A DNA stretch of 64,000 nucleotides from G965276765 sp965276825 (lineage in GTDB: Bacteria; Actinomycetota; Acidimicrobiia; Acidimicrobiales; Palsa-688), in NCBI GenBank assembly GCA_965276825.1, contig OZ255630.1:186001-250000 (forward strand), given 5' to 3'. Positions 29,576 to 40,825 of the stretch are shown piece after piece. The translations under genes were made by a program, and so were the position numbers. The notes under the pieces are model-generated. The model saw only the letters and a program-made list of their open reading frames with translations. It searched no databases and was not told the DNA's origin. Each line of letters starts with the position of its first letter. Within the stretch, counting starts at the first letter, position 1.

Positions 29576-29579
<4 letters not shown>
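29277..29579 (+). CDS. gatC: Asp-tRNA(Asn)/Glu-tRNA(Gln) amidotransferase subunit C
   Basis: GatC is the small wrapper subunit that stabilises the GatA-GatB complex. The 100-residue sequence has the conserved start ITTAEVAHVAGLARLRLSDAE and the central LDTEGVEPTSHPLP typical of the family. The ATG at 29277 is six bases after TACCAT (29265-29270), so a leaderless operon transcript is likely. Its stop overlaps the gatA start by four bases. With gatA and gatB complete downstream, this organism makes Gln-tRNA (and perhaps Asn-tRNA) by transamidation. Confidence 0.93.
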
Positions 29580-31047
<1,468 letters not shown>

Positions 31048-31051
<4 letters not shown>

Positions 31052-32502
31052 GCACGGAGCGCGGGTCGGCCGGGCTCCCGGCGGGTTGGGAGATGGTCGT
31101 CGGCCTCGAGGTCCACACCGAGCTGCGGACCGAGACCAAGCTGTTCTGCGGGTGCGCCAACGCCTTCGGCGGGGACCCCAACACCAACGTGTGCCCGGTG
31201 TGCCTCGGCCTGCCGGGTTCGCTGCCGGTCCTCAACCGCCAGGCCGTCGAGCTGGCCATGCGCATCGGCGCGGCCCTGCACTGCGAGGTCCGCCCTTCGA
31301 CGTTCCATCGTAAGAACTACTTCTATCCGGACATGCCCAAGGACTACCAGATCAGCCAGTACGACGCCCCGATCAACGTCGACGGCTGGCTGGACCTGCC
31401 CAACGGCGCACGCATCGGCGTCGAGCGGGCCCACATCGAGGAGGACACCGGCAAGACGACCCACCTCGGGGGCGGGGGCAGGATCCGCGACGCCGACCGC
31501 TCGCTGGTGGACTACAACCGCGCCGGCGTGCCGCTCGTGGAGATCGTCGGGCGGCCCCACCTGCGCGGCGCCGAGGACGCCAGGGCCTACGTCGACGAGC
31601 TGCGGGCGATCCTGGTCGCCGCCGGTGCATCCGACGGCAAGATGGAGGAGGGGTCGCTGCGCGTCGATGCCAACGTCTCGGTGCGCCGCGTCGGGTCCGA
31701 CGCCCTGGGCACCCGCTGCGAGATCAAGAACATGAACTCGCTGCGCTCCCTCGGGCGGGCCATCGACCACGAGGCGGGCAGGCAGGTGGAGGTGCTCGAG
31801 GCCGGCGGGCGCATCGTCCAGCAGACCCGGCACTGGGACGAGACGGCGGGGGTGACCTCGGCCATGCGCTCCAAGGAGGAGGCCAACGACTACCGGTACT
31901 TCCAGGAGCCCGACCTCGTGCCCCTCGCCCCCGACGAGGCGTGGGTGCGGCGGGTGGCGGCGGCCCTGCCGGCCATGCCCGCCGATCGGCGAGCCAGTGT
32001 GGCCGGTGCGTCCGGGCTGCCGGCGGACTCCGACGCGGTGGTGACGGTGGTGCGCCTCGACCTCGATCGCTTCGTGGAGCCGATCGTGGCGGCGGGATCG
32101 GACGCCACCCTGGCGGTCAAGCGTCTGGCCAACGAGGTGGCCGCGGACCTGGCGGTGGTCGAGCGGCTCGATCCCGGAGCCTTCGCGACGCTGGTGGATC
32201 TGGAGGCGAAAGGTTCGCTGACTGCGGCGCAGGCGAGGACGGTGCTGAAGGTCCTGATGGCCGAGGGCGGCGACCCCGCGGCCATCGCCGCCGACCACGG
32301 CTTCGAGGCCCTGGCGACCGGCGACCTCGACCGTCTGGTCGACGAGGTGATCGCCGCCAACCCGGCCGAGTGGACCCGCTTCTGCGCCGGCGAGGACAAG
32401 CTCCAGGGCCTGTTCATCGGCAAGCTCAAGGCCGCGTCCGACGGCCGGGCCGACCTCAGGGCGGCCAGCGCCATCCTCGGGGAGCGCCGCCGGGTCGGCT
32501 GA
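31048..32502 (+). CDS. gatB: Asp-tRNA(Asn)/Glu-tRNA(Gln) amidotransferase subunit B
   Basis: GatB phosphorylates and amidates the misacylated tRNA using ammonia from GatA. The 484-residue protein shows the family start (VVGLEVHTELRTETKLFCGC), a CxC...CxxC zinc site (CGC and CPVC), FHRKNYFYPDMPKDYQISQYD, MEEGSLRVDANVS and the C-terminal YqeY-like tail that contacts tRNA. The ATG at 31048 overlaps gatA. At the 3' end the 17 bases around the stop (CGCCGGGTCGGCTGAGC) are tandemly duplicated, with the second copy just past the stop codon. Confidence 0.95.
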
Positions 32503-32569
32503 GCCGCCGGGTCGGCTGAGCCCCGCTGGAGCCCCGGCGGCGCGCCCGCCTCGGCTACGGTCGGCCGCG

Positions 32570-33499
32570 ATGCCGCGAACGCCACGCCGACCGATCCCCT
32601 CAGCGGAGCGGGTCGGCTGGACCCTGGCCACCGTCGCCGACCTGCTCGAGTCGCTGCTCGAAGCGGCCGGCGCCCGGAGGGTGGTGGAGATCGGCTCGGG
32701 TGCGTCGACCCTCGCCCTCGTCGCCTGGGCCGAGCGGGTCGGCGCCCAGGTCGTGACGATCGACCCCGACCCCCCTGCGGCGGTGAGGCGCATGGCCGGC
32801 CGCCGCGACCGGCTGGTGCTGCTCGAGACGACCGGTCTCGAAGCTCTCACCGGGCTCGACGCGGCCGACGCCTACCTGCTCGACGGCGACCACAACCACT
32901 ACACGGTCTCCGCGGAGCTGCGGGCCGTCACCGGGCGGGCGGCGGGAGCCGGGACCAGGCCACTCCTCGTCCTCGGCGGGACGGGATGGCCGTGGGGGCG
33001 GCGCGACCAGTACCACCGGCCCGAGCAGCTGCCGCCCGGCGCGGTGGCCCCCTACGACTGGGGCGGCGTGGTGCCGTCGTCGCCGGCCACCGTCGGCGGC
33101 GGCTGGCGGGGCGAGGGCGTGTTCGCGGTTGCCCGCAGGGAGGGCGGCCCGGCCAACGGCGTGCTGACCGCGGCCGAGGACTTCGTCACGGCCATGCCGG
33201 CCTGGGAGCACCTGAGCATCGCGAGCTGCTCGGGGGTGACCGTGCTGCAGCGGCGCGACGCCACGTGGGCGGCCGCCGTCCGCCGCCTCGTCGGGCCGTT
33301 CGCTGACCATCCGCTGCTGGCCGCCATCGAAGCCGAGCGGGTCGACCTCTCGCTGCGGCTGGTCGAAGCCATCGACGCCGTCGAGGGCGACCGCCGAGCC
33401 AACGCCGACCGGGTGGCCGGGCTCGGCGCCGCCCTCGACGCCGCCCGAGCCGAGCTGGCCCTGGTGGCCGAGGTGCGCCGGGAGCAGGTGGGCGGCTGA
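32570..33499 (+). CDS. class I SAM-dependent methyltransferase-like protein
   Basis: The 309-residue protein has a Rossmann-type methyltransferase start. Motif I is VVEIGSGASTLALVAW (37-52), the acidic end of strand 2 is VTIDPDP, and AYLLDGDHNHYTV resembles the Methyltransf_24 family, whose members modify glycans or small molecules. The C-terminal 60 residues form a probable helical or coiled-coil segment. The acceptor is unknown. Neighbouring HAD and DUF2142 genes suggest envelope glycans, but this is inference. The ATG at 32570 lies eight bases after TACGGT (32556-32561). Confidence 0.7.
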   Translation: MPRTPRRPIPSAERVGWTLATVADLLESLLEAAGARRVVEIGSGASTLALVAWAERVGAQVVTIDPDPPAAVRRMAGRRDRLVLLETTGLEALTGLDAADAYLLDGDHNHYTVSAELRAVTGRAAGAGTRPLLVLGGTGWPWGRRDQYHRPEQLPPGAVAPYDWGGVVPSSPATVGGGWRGEGVFAVARREGGPANGVLTAAEDFVTAMPAWEHLSIASCSGVTVLQRRDATWAAAVRRLVGPFADHPLLAAIEAERVDLSLRLVEAIDAVEGDRRANADRVAGLGAALDAARAELALVAEVRREQVGG

Positions 33500-33529
33500 G
33501 CGGTCGGGTGACGGGGGAGGGGCTCAGCC
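33494..33529. terminator. inverted repeat containing both convergent stop codons
   Basis: GGCTGAGC (33494-33501) and GCTCAGCC (33522-33529) are perfect 8-bp arms around a 20-base loop. The TGA of the methyltransferase-like gene lies in the left arm and the TGA of the HAD gene (read on minus) in the right arm. It is a plausible bidirectional terminator without a T-run. Confidence 0.5.
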
Positions 33530-36286
33530 CATCCGGCGGCGGAGGTAGCGCAGCGCGCCCCGGCTGACCGCGGCGGGGCCGCCGGACGCCGCCTCCCTGC
33601 GGACCTTGTCGATGGCCCAGCCGACGGAGTTGGCCGAGCGCGCCGGCGCCCCGACGTCCGCGCCGCCCGGCGGCAGCGGGAGCACGGCGAAGGCGGCGGT
33701 GAAGTCGACGCCGTAGATCCCGCCCGGCACCCGGTGGGCCACGGGGATGTGGACCTGCGGGTCGCCGCCCGACGCGATGGCCACCCCGTCGTAGAGCAGC
33801 CGGCAGTCGGCGTAGCCGAACCCGGCGAAGTCCTCGGGGCTCTCCAGCCGGAACCGGAACGCCTCGGGGTTCCCGTGGACGCGCAGGCCGAGCTCGATCC
33901 AGTCGATGCGAAACAGCGCGGCGTGCTCGCAGGGGTCGAAGCGGACGTTGCGGATGTTGTCGGCCCGCACGTCGAAGTGGGCGTAGGAGAGCCCGTTGCG
34001 GTTGATCCGCAGCCGGCGGTGCTGTCCGTGGGCGAAGCCGTCACCCGTGTCGACGGAGATCTCCACCCGCTGGGGTAGTCGGGAGGCCTCGAACACGCTC
34101 CTGTCGAGGTCGCCTCCGAGCACGGCCAGGGTGGCGGCCGCCAGGTCGGCGTCGTACTCGGCCGCCAGCCCGAGGGGCCAGAAGGCGTCCTGCATGGTCA
34201 TCTCGAGCAGGTCGGGGGGCGACAGGTAGGGCGCGTACGCGCCGAGGCGCTCGGGGATGACCAGGTCCCTCCTGTCGACCCCGAAGTTGTCGTCGTGGGT
34301 CCAGGCGCCGAAGGTCCTCGCCTCCTCCACCGTGGGGTTGCTCACCGAGGCCCGGAGGGCCTCGAGCAGCATCGGCCGCTCCCGGCCGTCGAGCGCCGGC
34401 CAGTCGTCGATGGCGGCGCCGTAGTGGTGCCACTCGCGCTGGAAGGCCCGCACGCCGTGCTGCACGGCCACCTTGGAGGCGACCTGCTCCGGCGGGGGCA
34501 CCGAGTTGTCGAGGACCGGACGTCCCGACGTGTCGAAGTCGAGCAGCGACCCGCAGGTGGCCAGGCAGGCCTGCTCGATGATCTCGGGGCTGCGGCCGAT
34601 CTGGACCAGGTCGCCGAGGGGCTCGCCGAACTCGGTCAGGTACCCGAAGATCTCGACGCCGTCGAGGACCCTCGCCGCGCTGGCCTGGTTGGTGGCCAGG
34701 TACAGGCCGACGAGCCGGCGGTCGATGCCCGACAGGGTGAGGGCCTTGGCCAGCTGAGCCTGGATCGTGCCCGCCCAGCCCAGGTCGACGAGCAGGGTGG
34801 TGTCGCCGTCTTCGCCGAGCACGGGCGCCAGGTGGTCGACCAGGCGCGCCCTGACGCCGGCGGACTCGGCCAGCACCCGGGCGCGCAGGTGCTCCCGGCC
34901 GACCAGGGTCCTGACGATGTCGTCGGCCAGGCCGGGCTCGTCCATGTTGCGGCCTGCGGTGTGGCGCAGCTCGGGGACCTCGCCGAGACCGAGGCCGAGG
35001 TTGGCGAGAAACTCCCTGACCGTCGGGGCGATGCGCCGGTTGAGCAGGCGGAACAACTCCTCCTCGTCGCCCTCGGTGAGCGTGGCGCGCGCCGTCACGT
35101 GGCGCGACAGCCACACCGGCCTGGCCTCGATGCCCGACCCGGCGGCGGCCGCCGCCCGGCCGATCAGGTCGCCGAGGAACTCGCCCTCGCGCATCATGCA
35201 CCACACGGTGCGCACGCCGAGGGCGACCGCCCTGCGGTGGACCCATTCGGCGTAGCCGGTGAGGATCGGCCCGAGCACCGCCGCGCCGAAGTGCCACGCC
35301 TCGCGCTGGTCGGCCGGCAGGTCGACGGCCTCGGCCCGGCCGCCGACCTTGGCCCGCAGCCCGGTCAGGCCGAAGTCACCGGCGCCGGGGGCCACCACCC
35401 GGGCCAGTGGCGGCATCTCGTCGTCGCTCGGCAGGACCTCCTCGCGGCGCAGCACCGACGCGGTCCCGGGAGCCAGGCGGCGGAAGTGGACGCAGTGCAC
35501 GCCGTGCCCGCTCGGGACCTCCACGTCGGACACGAGCTCGTCGCCGACGTGGACGATGCGGTCGGCGGCCACGTCGAGCTCGCCGAGGACGATCTTCCAC
35601 AGCCCGTCGCCCTTGTTGACCCCGTGGGCGGAGGAGGCGAAGATCCTGGCGTTGTGGAGGACGCGGGTCGCCGGCCTGGCCAGCAGGCCGGCCAGCTGGG
35701 CGGCCGACAGGTAGGTGTTGGACACCACGAGCAGCTCGCAGTCGTGGGCGGCGGCGAGCTCGGCGAACTCGACGACGTCGAGGTCGGGGACGGTGACCTG
35801 GCGCTCCACGTCGAGCTCGATGCCGGCGCCCTCGGCCTGGTGGGGGCCACCGAGGACGTGGTCGGGGATCTGGGCCCAGATCTCCTCGAGCGCCACCTCC
35901 TCCCCGTCGCCGCGGTCGCGCCGCCGCCTCCTCGCCCTGCGCTCCGCCTCGATGCGCAGGCGGCGGAACGCCTCGGGGCTGATGTCAGGTGACAGCCGCC
36001 TGCGCCTGGCCAGCTCGTCGCCGAGGAGCACGAACACGTCGGCCGGGCGCGGGACGCGCCGCCACAGCACCGTGTCGAACAGGTCGAGGGAGACGACCGA
36101 GACGGTGCCCTCCTCGATCAGCCGGCGCGCCTCGATGAGCCGGCCGGCGCCGCTGGTGGGCAGGCGGTCCTCGGCGAGAACGGCGGAAGCGGGGCTGAGG
36201 CGGACCGGGGGAGCGGGCTCGGACGCGGCGTCGCCGTCGGGGAGAGCGGGCACCGGCGTCATGGTAGTGGTGGCCCCGGCGTCCAT
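33524..36286 (-). CDS. COG5610-like HAD-superfamily protein, probable envelope glycan biosynthesis
   Basis: This large 920-residue protein starts with a HAD-like domain: motif I SLDLFDTVL (Asp68, Asp71), motif II VVSNTYLS, a lysine in NKGDGLWKIVL and motif IV HVGDELVSDV. The layout resembles COG5610 hydrolases often fused to glycosyltransferases in polysaccharide loci. The middle region (WCMMREGEFLGDLIGRAA, LLVDLGWAGTIQAQL) is typical of those proteins. The C-terminal 200 residues look like beta-sandwich sequence ending in a basic tail. The exact reaction is unknown. Start candidates are 36286 (chosen), 36262 and a GTG at 36325 that abuts the tRNA gene; none has a convincing ribosome-binding site. 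Confidence 0.7.
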   Translation of the reverse strand: MDAGATTTMTPVPALPDGDAASEPAPPVRLSPASAVLAEDRLPTSGAGRLIEARRLIEEGTVSVVSLDLFDTVLWRRVPRPADVFVLLGDELARRRRLSPDISPEAFRRLRIEAERRARRRRRDRGDGEEVALEEIWAQIPDHVLGGPHQAEGAGIELDVERQVTVPDLDVVEFAELAAAHDCELLVVSNTYLSAAQLAGLLARPATRVLHNARIFASSAHGVNKGDGLWKIVLGELDVAADRIVHVGDELVSDVEVPSGHGVHCVHFRRLAPGTASVLRREEVLPSDDEMPPLARVVAPGAGDFGLTGLRAKVGGRAEAVDLPADQREAWHFGAAVLGPILTGYAEWVHRRAVALGVRTVWCMMREGEFLGDLIGRAAAAAGSGIEARPVWLSRHVTARATLTEGDEEELFRLLNRRIAPTVREFLANLGLGLGEVPELRHTAGRNMDEPGLADDIVRTLVGREHLRARVLAESAGVRARLVDHLAPVLGEDGDTTLLVDLGWAGTIQAQLAKALTLSGIDRRLVGLYLATNQASAARVLDGVEIFGYLTEFGEPLGDLVQIGRSPEIIEQACLATCGSLLDFDTSGRPVLDNSVPPPEQVASKVAVQHGVRAFQREWHHYGAAIDDWPALDGRERPMLLEALRASVSNPTVEEARTFGAWTHDDNFGVDRRDLVIPERLGAYAPYLSPPDLLEMTMQDAFWPLGLAAEYDADLAAATLAVLGGDLDRSVFEASRLPQRVEISVDTGDGFAHGQHRRLRINRNGLSYAHFDVRADNIRNVRFDPCEHAALFRIDWIELGLRVHGNPEAFRFRLESPEDFAGFGYADCRLLYDGVAIASGGDPQVHIPVAHRVPGGIYGVDFTAAFAVLPLPPGGADVGAPARSANSVGWAIDKVRREAASGGPAAVSRGALRYLRRRMG

Positions 36287-36325
36287 CCGGTGGATGGGAG
36301 GACCGCCGCTACGATCGGTGCGCAC

Positions 36326-36410
36326 GCGGGCGTGGCGAAACCGGCAGACGCGCCAGGTTTAGGTCCTGGTCCCGAGAGGGGTGGAGGTTCGAGTCCTCTC
36401 GCCCGCACCA
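36326..36410 (+). tRNA. tRNA-Leu (anticodon TAG)
   Basis: The 85-nt sequence folds as a class II tRNA: acceptor GCGGGCG pairs with CGCCCGC and an encoded CCA ends at 36410. The anticodon stem CCAGG/CCTGG encloses TTTAGGT (anticodon TAG, reading CUA and wobble CUN). The variable arm TCCCGAGAGGG is long, as expected for leucine. The T-arm is GAGGTTCGAGTCCTC. It stands alone between the HAD gene (divergent) and the DUF2142 gene (convergent). Confidence 0.95.
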
Positions 36411-36438
36411 CCCACCGCAGAGGCCGCGGTGCGTCGTG

Positions 36439-38124
36439 TCAGCCGACCGGTCGGGTGGCGTCGGCCGGGGCGACGTCGGACCGGGTGACGTCGGACCGGG
36501 TGACGTCGGGGTCGTCGGCGTCGGCGTGGGAGGGACCGTCGGGGCGGGGGCCGCGGTCGGGCCGGCGGGCGCGGTGCGAGGGCTGGCGGACGGTCGGGTC
36601 CGGCGCGGGTGCGAGGGGCGCCCCGACGGCGCCCGGCACCCGGAGCGCCTGGCGCAGCAGCCAGGCGGCGAAGACCACGACGGCGACCACCGTCACGACG
36701 AAGACCGTCGGCGCCCCGAGGGGCGGCCTCCACGCGCCCGGGCTGCGGCGGAAGGCGTTGGTGGCGTAGAAGTCGAGCCCGACGGTGTAGCGGCGCAGGA
36801 ACCAGTAGAAGCCGCCGATCATCCCGGCGGCCCATGCGACCATCGCCGTCGGCGCCAGCCGTCGCAGGACGGCGGTCATCTCCGGCCACCGGTCCTGCAG
36901 CATGGCGGCGGCGCTGAGGGGCAGGCCGGCGATGAGGGGCAGGCTGTAGCGGCCCTGCCAGATCACCCCGTCGGTGTGGACGTGGCTGTAGATCACGGCG
37001 AAGGGCAGCACGGCGCCGAAGACCACCGTGAGGACGGCCAGCACCACGCCCTGACGACCGCCGACGAGGAGCACGGCGGCGGCGATCACGCCGATGCACC
37101 CCACCAGCCAGACCATCTCGACCGGCAGCGGGACGAAGAAGTCCGGCGCGCCGAACGCCCCGATCACCTCGTCGAGCACTTTGGGGCCGTGGCCGGCGAC
37201 GGCCAGCAGGTACCCGCTCGTCGTGCTGGCCCGCGACGAGAAGGCCTCGATCTCGTAGGACTTGACCACGAGGACGTAGATCCCCGAGGCCACGGCGACC
37301 AGGAGGGACGCGCCGACGGCGACCCTGGCCCGGTTGCGCCGGACCAGGCGGAGGCAGGCGGCCGGGCGCAGCAGCACGACCGTGAGCAGCGCCAACGCCA
37401 GCCAGAGCGTCGAGAGCGGCCGGCTGGCGCACAGCCCGATGCTGCCCACCACCAGGGTGGCCAGCACCGGGAGGGGTGGGTCGTCGGAGTGGTGCCACAC
37501 GGCGACGACCAGCGCGGCCCACACGGCGATGCCGCCCGCGACCTCCATGCCGCTCGGGTTCACCACCCCGCCCAGGTAGAGCACCGTCGGGGTGATGATC
37601 ACCCCGGTAGCCACGGTGAGCAGACCGGAGCGGCCGTAGGCCGAGACCGTGGCGAAGGCCAGACCGAGGAGCACGGCGACGATGGCGGCGGCGGCCACCC
37701 GCATCCACCGCAGGGCGGACGCGTCGGAGGTGAACAGCCAGGGGATCCCGGTGATGGCGTAGTAGAGGGGGGGGTAGCGGGCCTCGTAGGTCGTCGACGG
37801 GACGAGCTGGGGGTCCGAGGCGACCTTGACCGTGCAGACCGGGTGGTCGACCTTGCTGTACGAGCAGGCGATCGCGTTTTGGAGGATGGGGTTCACCACG
37901 GTCCGGGGGACGGTCACGGTCGCCGTGCCCTTGCTCTTGGTACCGGGGAGCGGGGTGCCGATGAGCGTGCCGTGGGCGAGCGCCGCGGCCTTGATGAGCT
38001 GGGCCTCCTCGTCGGGGCCGGAGGGGACCGGAGAAGCCAGGCCCCACATGACGGCGACCACGAACAGCAGCACCGTCGAGATGGCGAACCTCGAGGCGAA
38101 CGGGTGGCGGTCCTGCCGCCTCAT
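36439..38124 (-). CDS. DUF2142-type polytopic membrane protein
   Basis: The 561-residue integral membrane protein has about 11-12 hydrophobic segments. The extracytoplasmic loop after the first span carries PSGPDEEAQLIKAAALA, the Asp-Glu motif characteristic of DUF2142 proteins, and YPPLYYAITGIPW follows later. The family resembles GT-C glycosyltransferases and sits in envelope polysaccharide clusters, so transfer from a polyprenyl-phosphate sugar is possible but unproven. The ATG at 38124 places the first span at residues 10-30. The Asp/Arg/Pro-rich C-terminal tail includes a reiterated DVTRS unit encoded by an in-frame tandem repeat near 36460-36510. Confidence 0.78.
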   Translation of the reverse strand: MRRQDRHPFASRFAISTVLLFVVAVMWGLASPVPSGPDEEAQLIKAAALAHGTLIGTPLPGTKSKGTATVTVPRTVVNPILQNAIACSYSKVDHPVCTVKVASDPQLVPSTTYEARYPPLYYAITGIPWLFTSDASALRWMRVAAAAIVAVLLGLAFATVSAYGRSGLLTVATGVIITPTVLYLGGVVNPSGMEVAGGIAVWAALVVAVWHHSDDPPLPVLATLVVGSIGLCASRPLSTLWLALALLTVVLLRPAACLRLVRRNRARVAVGASLLVAVASGIYVLVVKSYEIEAFSSRASTTSGYLLAVAGHGPKVLDEVIGAFGAPDFFVPLPVEMVWLVGCIGVIAAAVLLVGGRQGVVLAVLTVVFGAVLPFAVIYSHVHTDGVIWQGRYSLPLIAGLPLSAAAMLQDRWPEMTAVLRRLAPTAMVAWAAGMIGGFYWFLRRYTVGLDFYATNAFRRSPGAWRPPLGAPTVFVVTVVAVVVFAAWLLRQALRVPGAVGAPLAPAPDPTVRQPSHRARRPDRGPRPDGPSHADADDPDVTRSDVTRSDVAPADATRPVG

Positions 38125-38268
38125 TCGCCCGACGGCACGAGCGCAGCGGGACGGGAGGGGCACGGGGGCCCGGCGGTGGACGACATCGACCGGCGAGCGT
38201 AGCCGTCGACCCGCGGGCCGCCTTGCGACCCCGGGCCGGGCGGCCCGGCCGCCGGTAGGGTCGGGGCT

Positions 38269-39963
38269 ATGACCAGTGAGGCCCCCGACCCCCTCAAGCC
38301 GCGCAGCCACGAGGTCACCGACGGCTTCGAGCGGGCCCCCGCCAGGGCGATGCTCCGCGCCGTCGGCATGACCGACGCCGACTGGGGCAAGCCGCAGGTC
38401 GGGGTGGCGTCGTCGTGGAACGAGGTCACCCCCTGCAACCTGCCCCTCGACGCGCTGGCCGCGAGGGTCAAGGACGGGGTCCGCGACGCCGGCGGCTTCC
38501 CCCTCGAGTTCGCCACCATCGCCGTCTCCGACGGCATCTCCATGGGTCACGAGGGGATGCGGGCCTCGCTCGTGAGCCGCGAGGTCATCGCCGACTCGGT
38601 CGAGGTGATGATGCACGCCGAGCGCCTCGACGCCATGGTGACCCTCGCCGGCTGCGACAAGTCGCTGCCCGGGATGCTCATGGCCGCCGCCCGCATCGAC
38701 CAGCCGACGGTGTTCGTCTACGGCGGCAGCATCCTGCCGGGCCGCGGCAGTCGGGGTGAGGCGCTCGACATCACCAGCGTGTTCGAGGCCGTGGGGGCCC
38801 GCGCCACGGGCGCCCTCACCGACGACGAGCTGGGCCTGATCGAGCGCAACGCCTGCCCGACGGTGGGCAGCTGCGCCGGGATGTTCACCGCCAACACCAT
38901 GGCGTCGGTGTCCGAGGCGCTCGGCATGGCCCTGCCGGGCTCGGCGTCGGCGCCGGCGGTCGACCGGCGTAGGCAGGACTCTGCCTACGAGAGCGGGCGC
39001 GCCGTGGTCCGGCTGCTCGAGCTCGGCCTCAGGCCCCGGCAGATCCTCACCAAGGAGGCGTTCGAGAACGCCATCGCCGTGACCATGGCCCTCGGCGGCA
39101 GCACCAACGCCGTGCTCCACCTCCTCGCCATCGCCCACGAGGCCCGCGTCGAGCTCACCCTCGACGACTTCGACCGGGTCGGGCGGCGCACCCCCCACAT
39201 CGCCGACACCAAGCCGCACGGCCGGTTCCACATGTTCGACATCGACCGCATCGGCGGCGTGCCGGTGGTGATGGCCGAGCTCCTCGGCGCCGGCCTGCTC
39301 CACGGTGACTGCCTGACCGTCACCGGGCGGAGCATCGCCGAGAACCTGGCCGAGTGGCCGCCTCCGCCCGCCGACGGCGAGGTCGTGCACCCCGTCGCCC
39401 GGCCGATCCACGTCGACGGCGGGATCGCGGTGGTGCGCGGCTCGCTGGCCCCCCTCGGCGCGGTGGTCAAGGTCGCCGGCATCGACACCGACCGCTTCGA
39501 CGGCACGGCCAGGGTCTTCGACGGCGAGGACGGTGCCATGGAGGCCATCCTCGCCGGACAGATCCAGCCCGGCACCGTGCTGGTCATCCGCTACGAGGGG
39601 CCCAAGGGCGGCCCCGGCATGCGGGAGATGCTGGCGGTGACCGGTGCCATGAAGGGGGCGGGCCGCGGTGGCGACTGCGCCCTGCTGACCGACGGCCGCT
39701 TCAGCGGGGGCACCCACGGCTTCTGCATCGGCCACGTCGCCCCCGAGGCGGTCGACGGCGGCCCCGTCGCGCTGGTCGCCGACGGCGACCGCGTGGTCAT
39801 CGACGTCGGCGCGCGACGCATCGACCTGCTGGTCGACGACGAGGAGCTGGCCAGGCGCCGCGCCGGTCTGAAGACGCCCGAGCCCCGCTACCGCACCGGC
39901 GTGCTGGCCAAGTACGCCCGCCTGGTCACCGGTGCCGAGCGGGGCGCGGTGACCGAGCCCTGA
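38269..39963 (+). CDS. ilvD: dihydroxy-acid dehydratase
   Basis: IlvD dehydrates dihydroxy-isovalerate and dihydroxy-methylvalerate in valine, leucine and isoleucine synthesis. The 564-residue protein has the three Fe-S cysteines (TPCNLPL, GCDKSLPGM, CPTVGSCAGMFTANTM) and the C-terminal GPKGGPGMREML and GRFSGGTHGFCIGH regions. The ATG at 38269 follows TAGGGT (38256-38261) by seven bases, indicating a leaderless message. It is about 1 kb upstream of ilvBNC but separated by a glycosyltransferase gene, and only ilvBNC carries the attenuator described below. Confidence 0.95.
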   Translation: MTSEAPDPLKPRSHEVTDGFERAPARAMLRAVGMTDADWGKPQVGVASSWNEVTPCNLPLDALAARVKDGVRDAGGFPLEFATIAVSDGISMGHEGMRASLVSREVIADSVEVMMHAERLDAMVTLAGCDKSLPGMLMAAARIDQPTVFVYGGSILPGRGSRGEALDITSVFEAVGARATGALTDDELGLIERNACPTVGSCAGMFTANTMASVSEALGMALPGSASAPAVDRRRQDSAYESGRAVVRLLELGLRPRQILTKEAFENAIAVTMALGGSTNAVLHLLAIAHEARVELTLDDFDRVGRRTPHIADTKPHGRFHMFDIDRIGGVPVVMAELLGAGLLHGDCLTVTGRSIAENLAEWPPPPADGEVVHPVARPIHVDGGIAVVRGSLAPLGAVVKVAGIDTDRFDGTARVFDGEDGAMEAILAGQIQPGTVLVIRYEGPKGGPGMREMLAVTGAMKGAGRGGDCALLTDGRFSGGTHGFCIGHVAPEAVDGGPVALVADGDRVVIDVGARRIDLLVDDEELARRRAGLKTPEPRYRTGVLAKYARLVTGAERGAVTEP

Positions 39964-39992
39964 CCGCCCCGGGGCTAGGGTCCAGGGCCGTC

Positions 39993-40811
39993 ATGGTCCT
40001 GACCGGCGACGCAAGCACCCACGAAGGCGGAGAGATCGAGCCGGGACCTCCTCCGGTGCCGGCGGCCTCGCCGGTCATCGTGCTGCCCACCTACCGCGAG
40101 GCGGCCAACATCCGCGCCGTGCTCGAAGCGATCAGGTCCGAGCTGCCCGACTCGTCGGTGCTCGTCGTCGACGACGAGGGCGGTGACGGCACCGCCGAGG
40201 CCGCCGATGAGGTCGGTGCCGAGACCGGACGCGTGGAGGTCCTGCGGCGCCGGGCCAAGGAGGGACTCGGACCGGCGTACGTGGCCGGCTTCCGCGCCGC
40301 CCTCGAGCGTGGCGCGACCGTCGTCATCGGCATGGACGCCGACCTGTCCCACGACGCCGCCGTCCTCCCTGCGCTGGTCGCGGCGATCGCCGGCGGCGCC
40401 GACGTGGCCATCGGGTCCCGCTACGTGCCCGGCGGCCGGACCGTCGACTGGCCGCTGCACCGCCGCCTGCTGTCGCGCGCCGGCAACCGGTACGCCACGC
40501 TGGCGCTCGGGATCCCCGTCCGCGACGCCACCTCGGCCTATCGCGCCTTCCGGGCCGACGCCCTCACGGCGGTCGACCTCGACGGGCTGGCCGCGCACGG
40601 CTACGGCTTCATCATCGAGCTGATCTACCGCCTCGCCCAGTCCGGGGCGAGCATCGTCGAGGTGCCGATCACCTTCGCCGACCGCGTCAACGGGAAGTCC
40701 AAGATGACCCCCGCCATCGCCTTCGAGGCGCTGGTGGTGGTGACGCGCCTGGCCCGGCGCGACGCCGTTCGCCGTCTGCGCCGGCGTCTTGCCGAGCGGC
40801 GGCGCTCGTGA
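39993..40811 (+). CDS. GT2 polyprenol-phosphate mannosyltransferase-like protein
   Basis: This is a 272-residue GT-A glycosyltransferase resembling polyprenol monophosphomannose synthase (Ppm1/Dpm1). It has the N-terminal VIVLPTYREAANI, a GMDADLSHD metal site (Asp115, Asp117), GSRYVPGG and a C-terminal TFADRVNGKSKM segment typical of Dpm-like enzymes. The usual VDDNSPDGT is VDDEGGDGT here. It probably charges polyprenyl phosphate with mannose or glucose for envelope glycans. There are no membrane segments or fused acyltransferase domain. The ATG at 39993 is 11 bases beyond TAGGGT (39976-39981). Confidence 0.85.
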   Translation: MVLTGDASTHEGGEIEPGPPPVPAASPVIVLPTYREAANIRAVLEAIRSELPDSSVLVVDDEGGDGTAEAADEVGAETGRVEVLRRRAKEGLGPAYVAGFRAALERGATVVIGMDADLSHDAAVLPALVAAIAGGADVAIGSRYVPGGRTVDWPLHRRLLSRAGNRYATLALGIPVRDATSAYRAFRADALTAVDLDGLAAHGYGFIIELIYRLAQSGASIVEVPITFADRVNGKSKMTPAIAFEALVVVTRLARRDAVRRLRRRLAERRRS

Positions 40812-40825
40812 GAGACTTCACGGCG

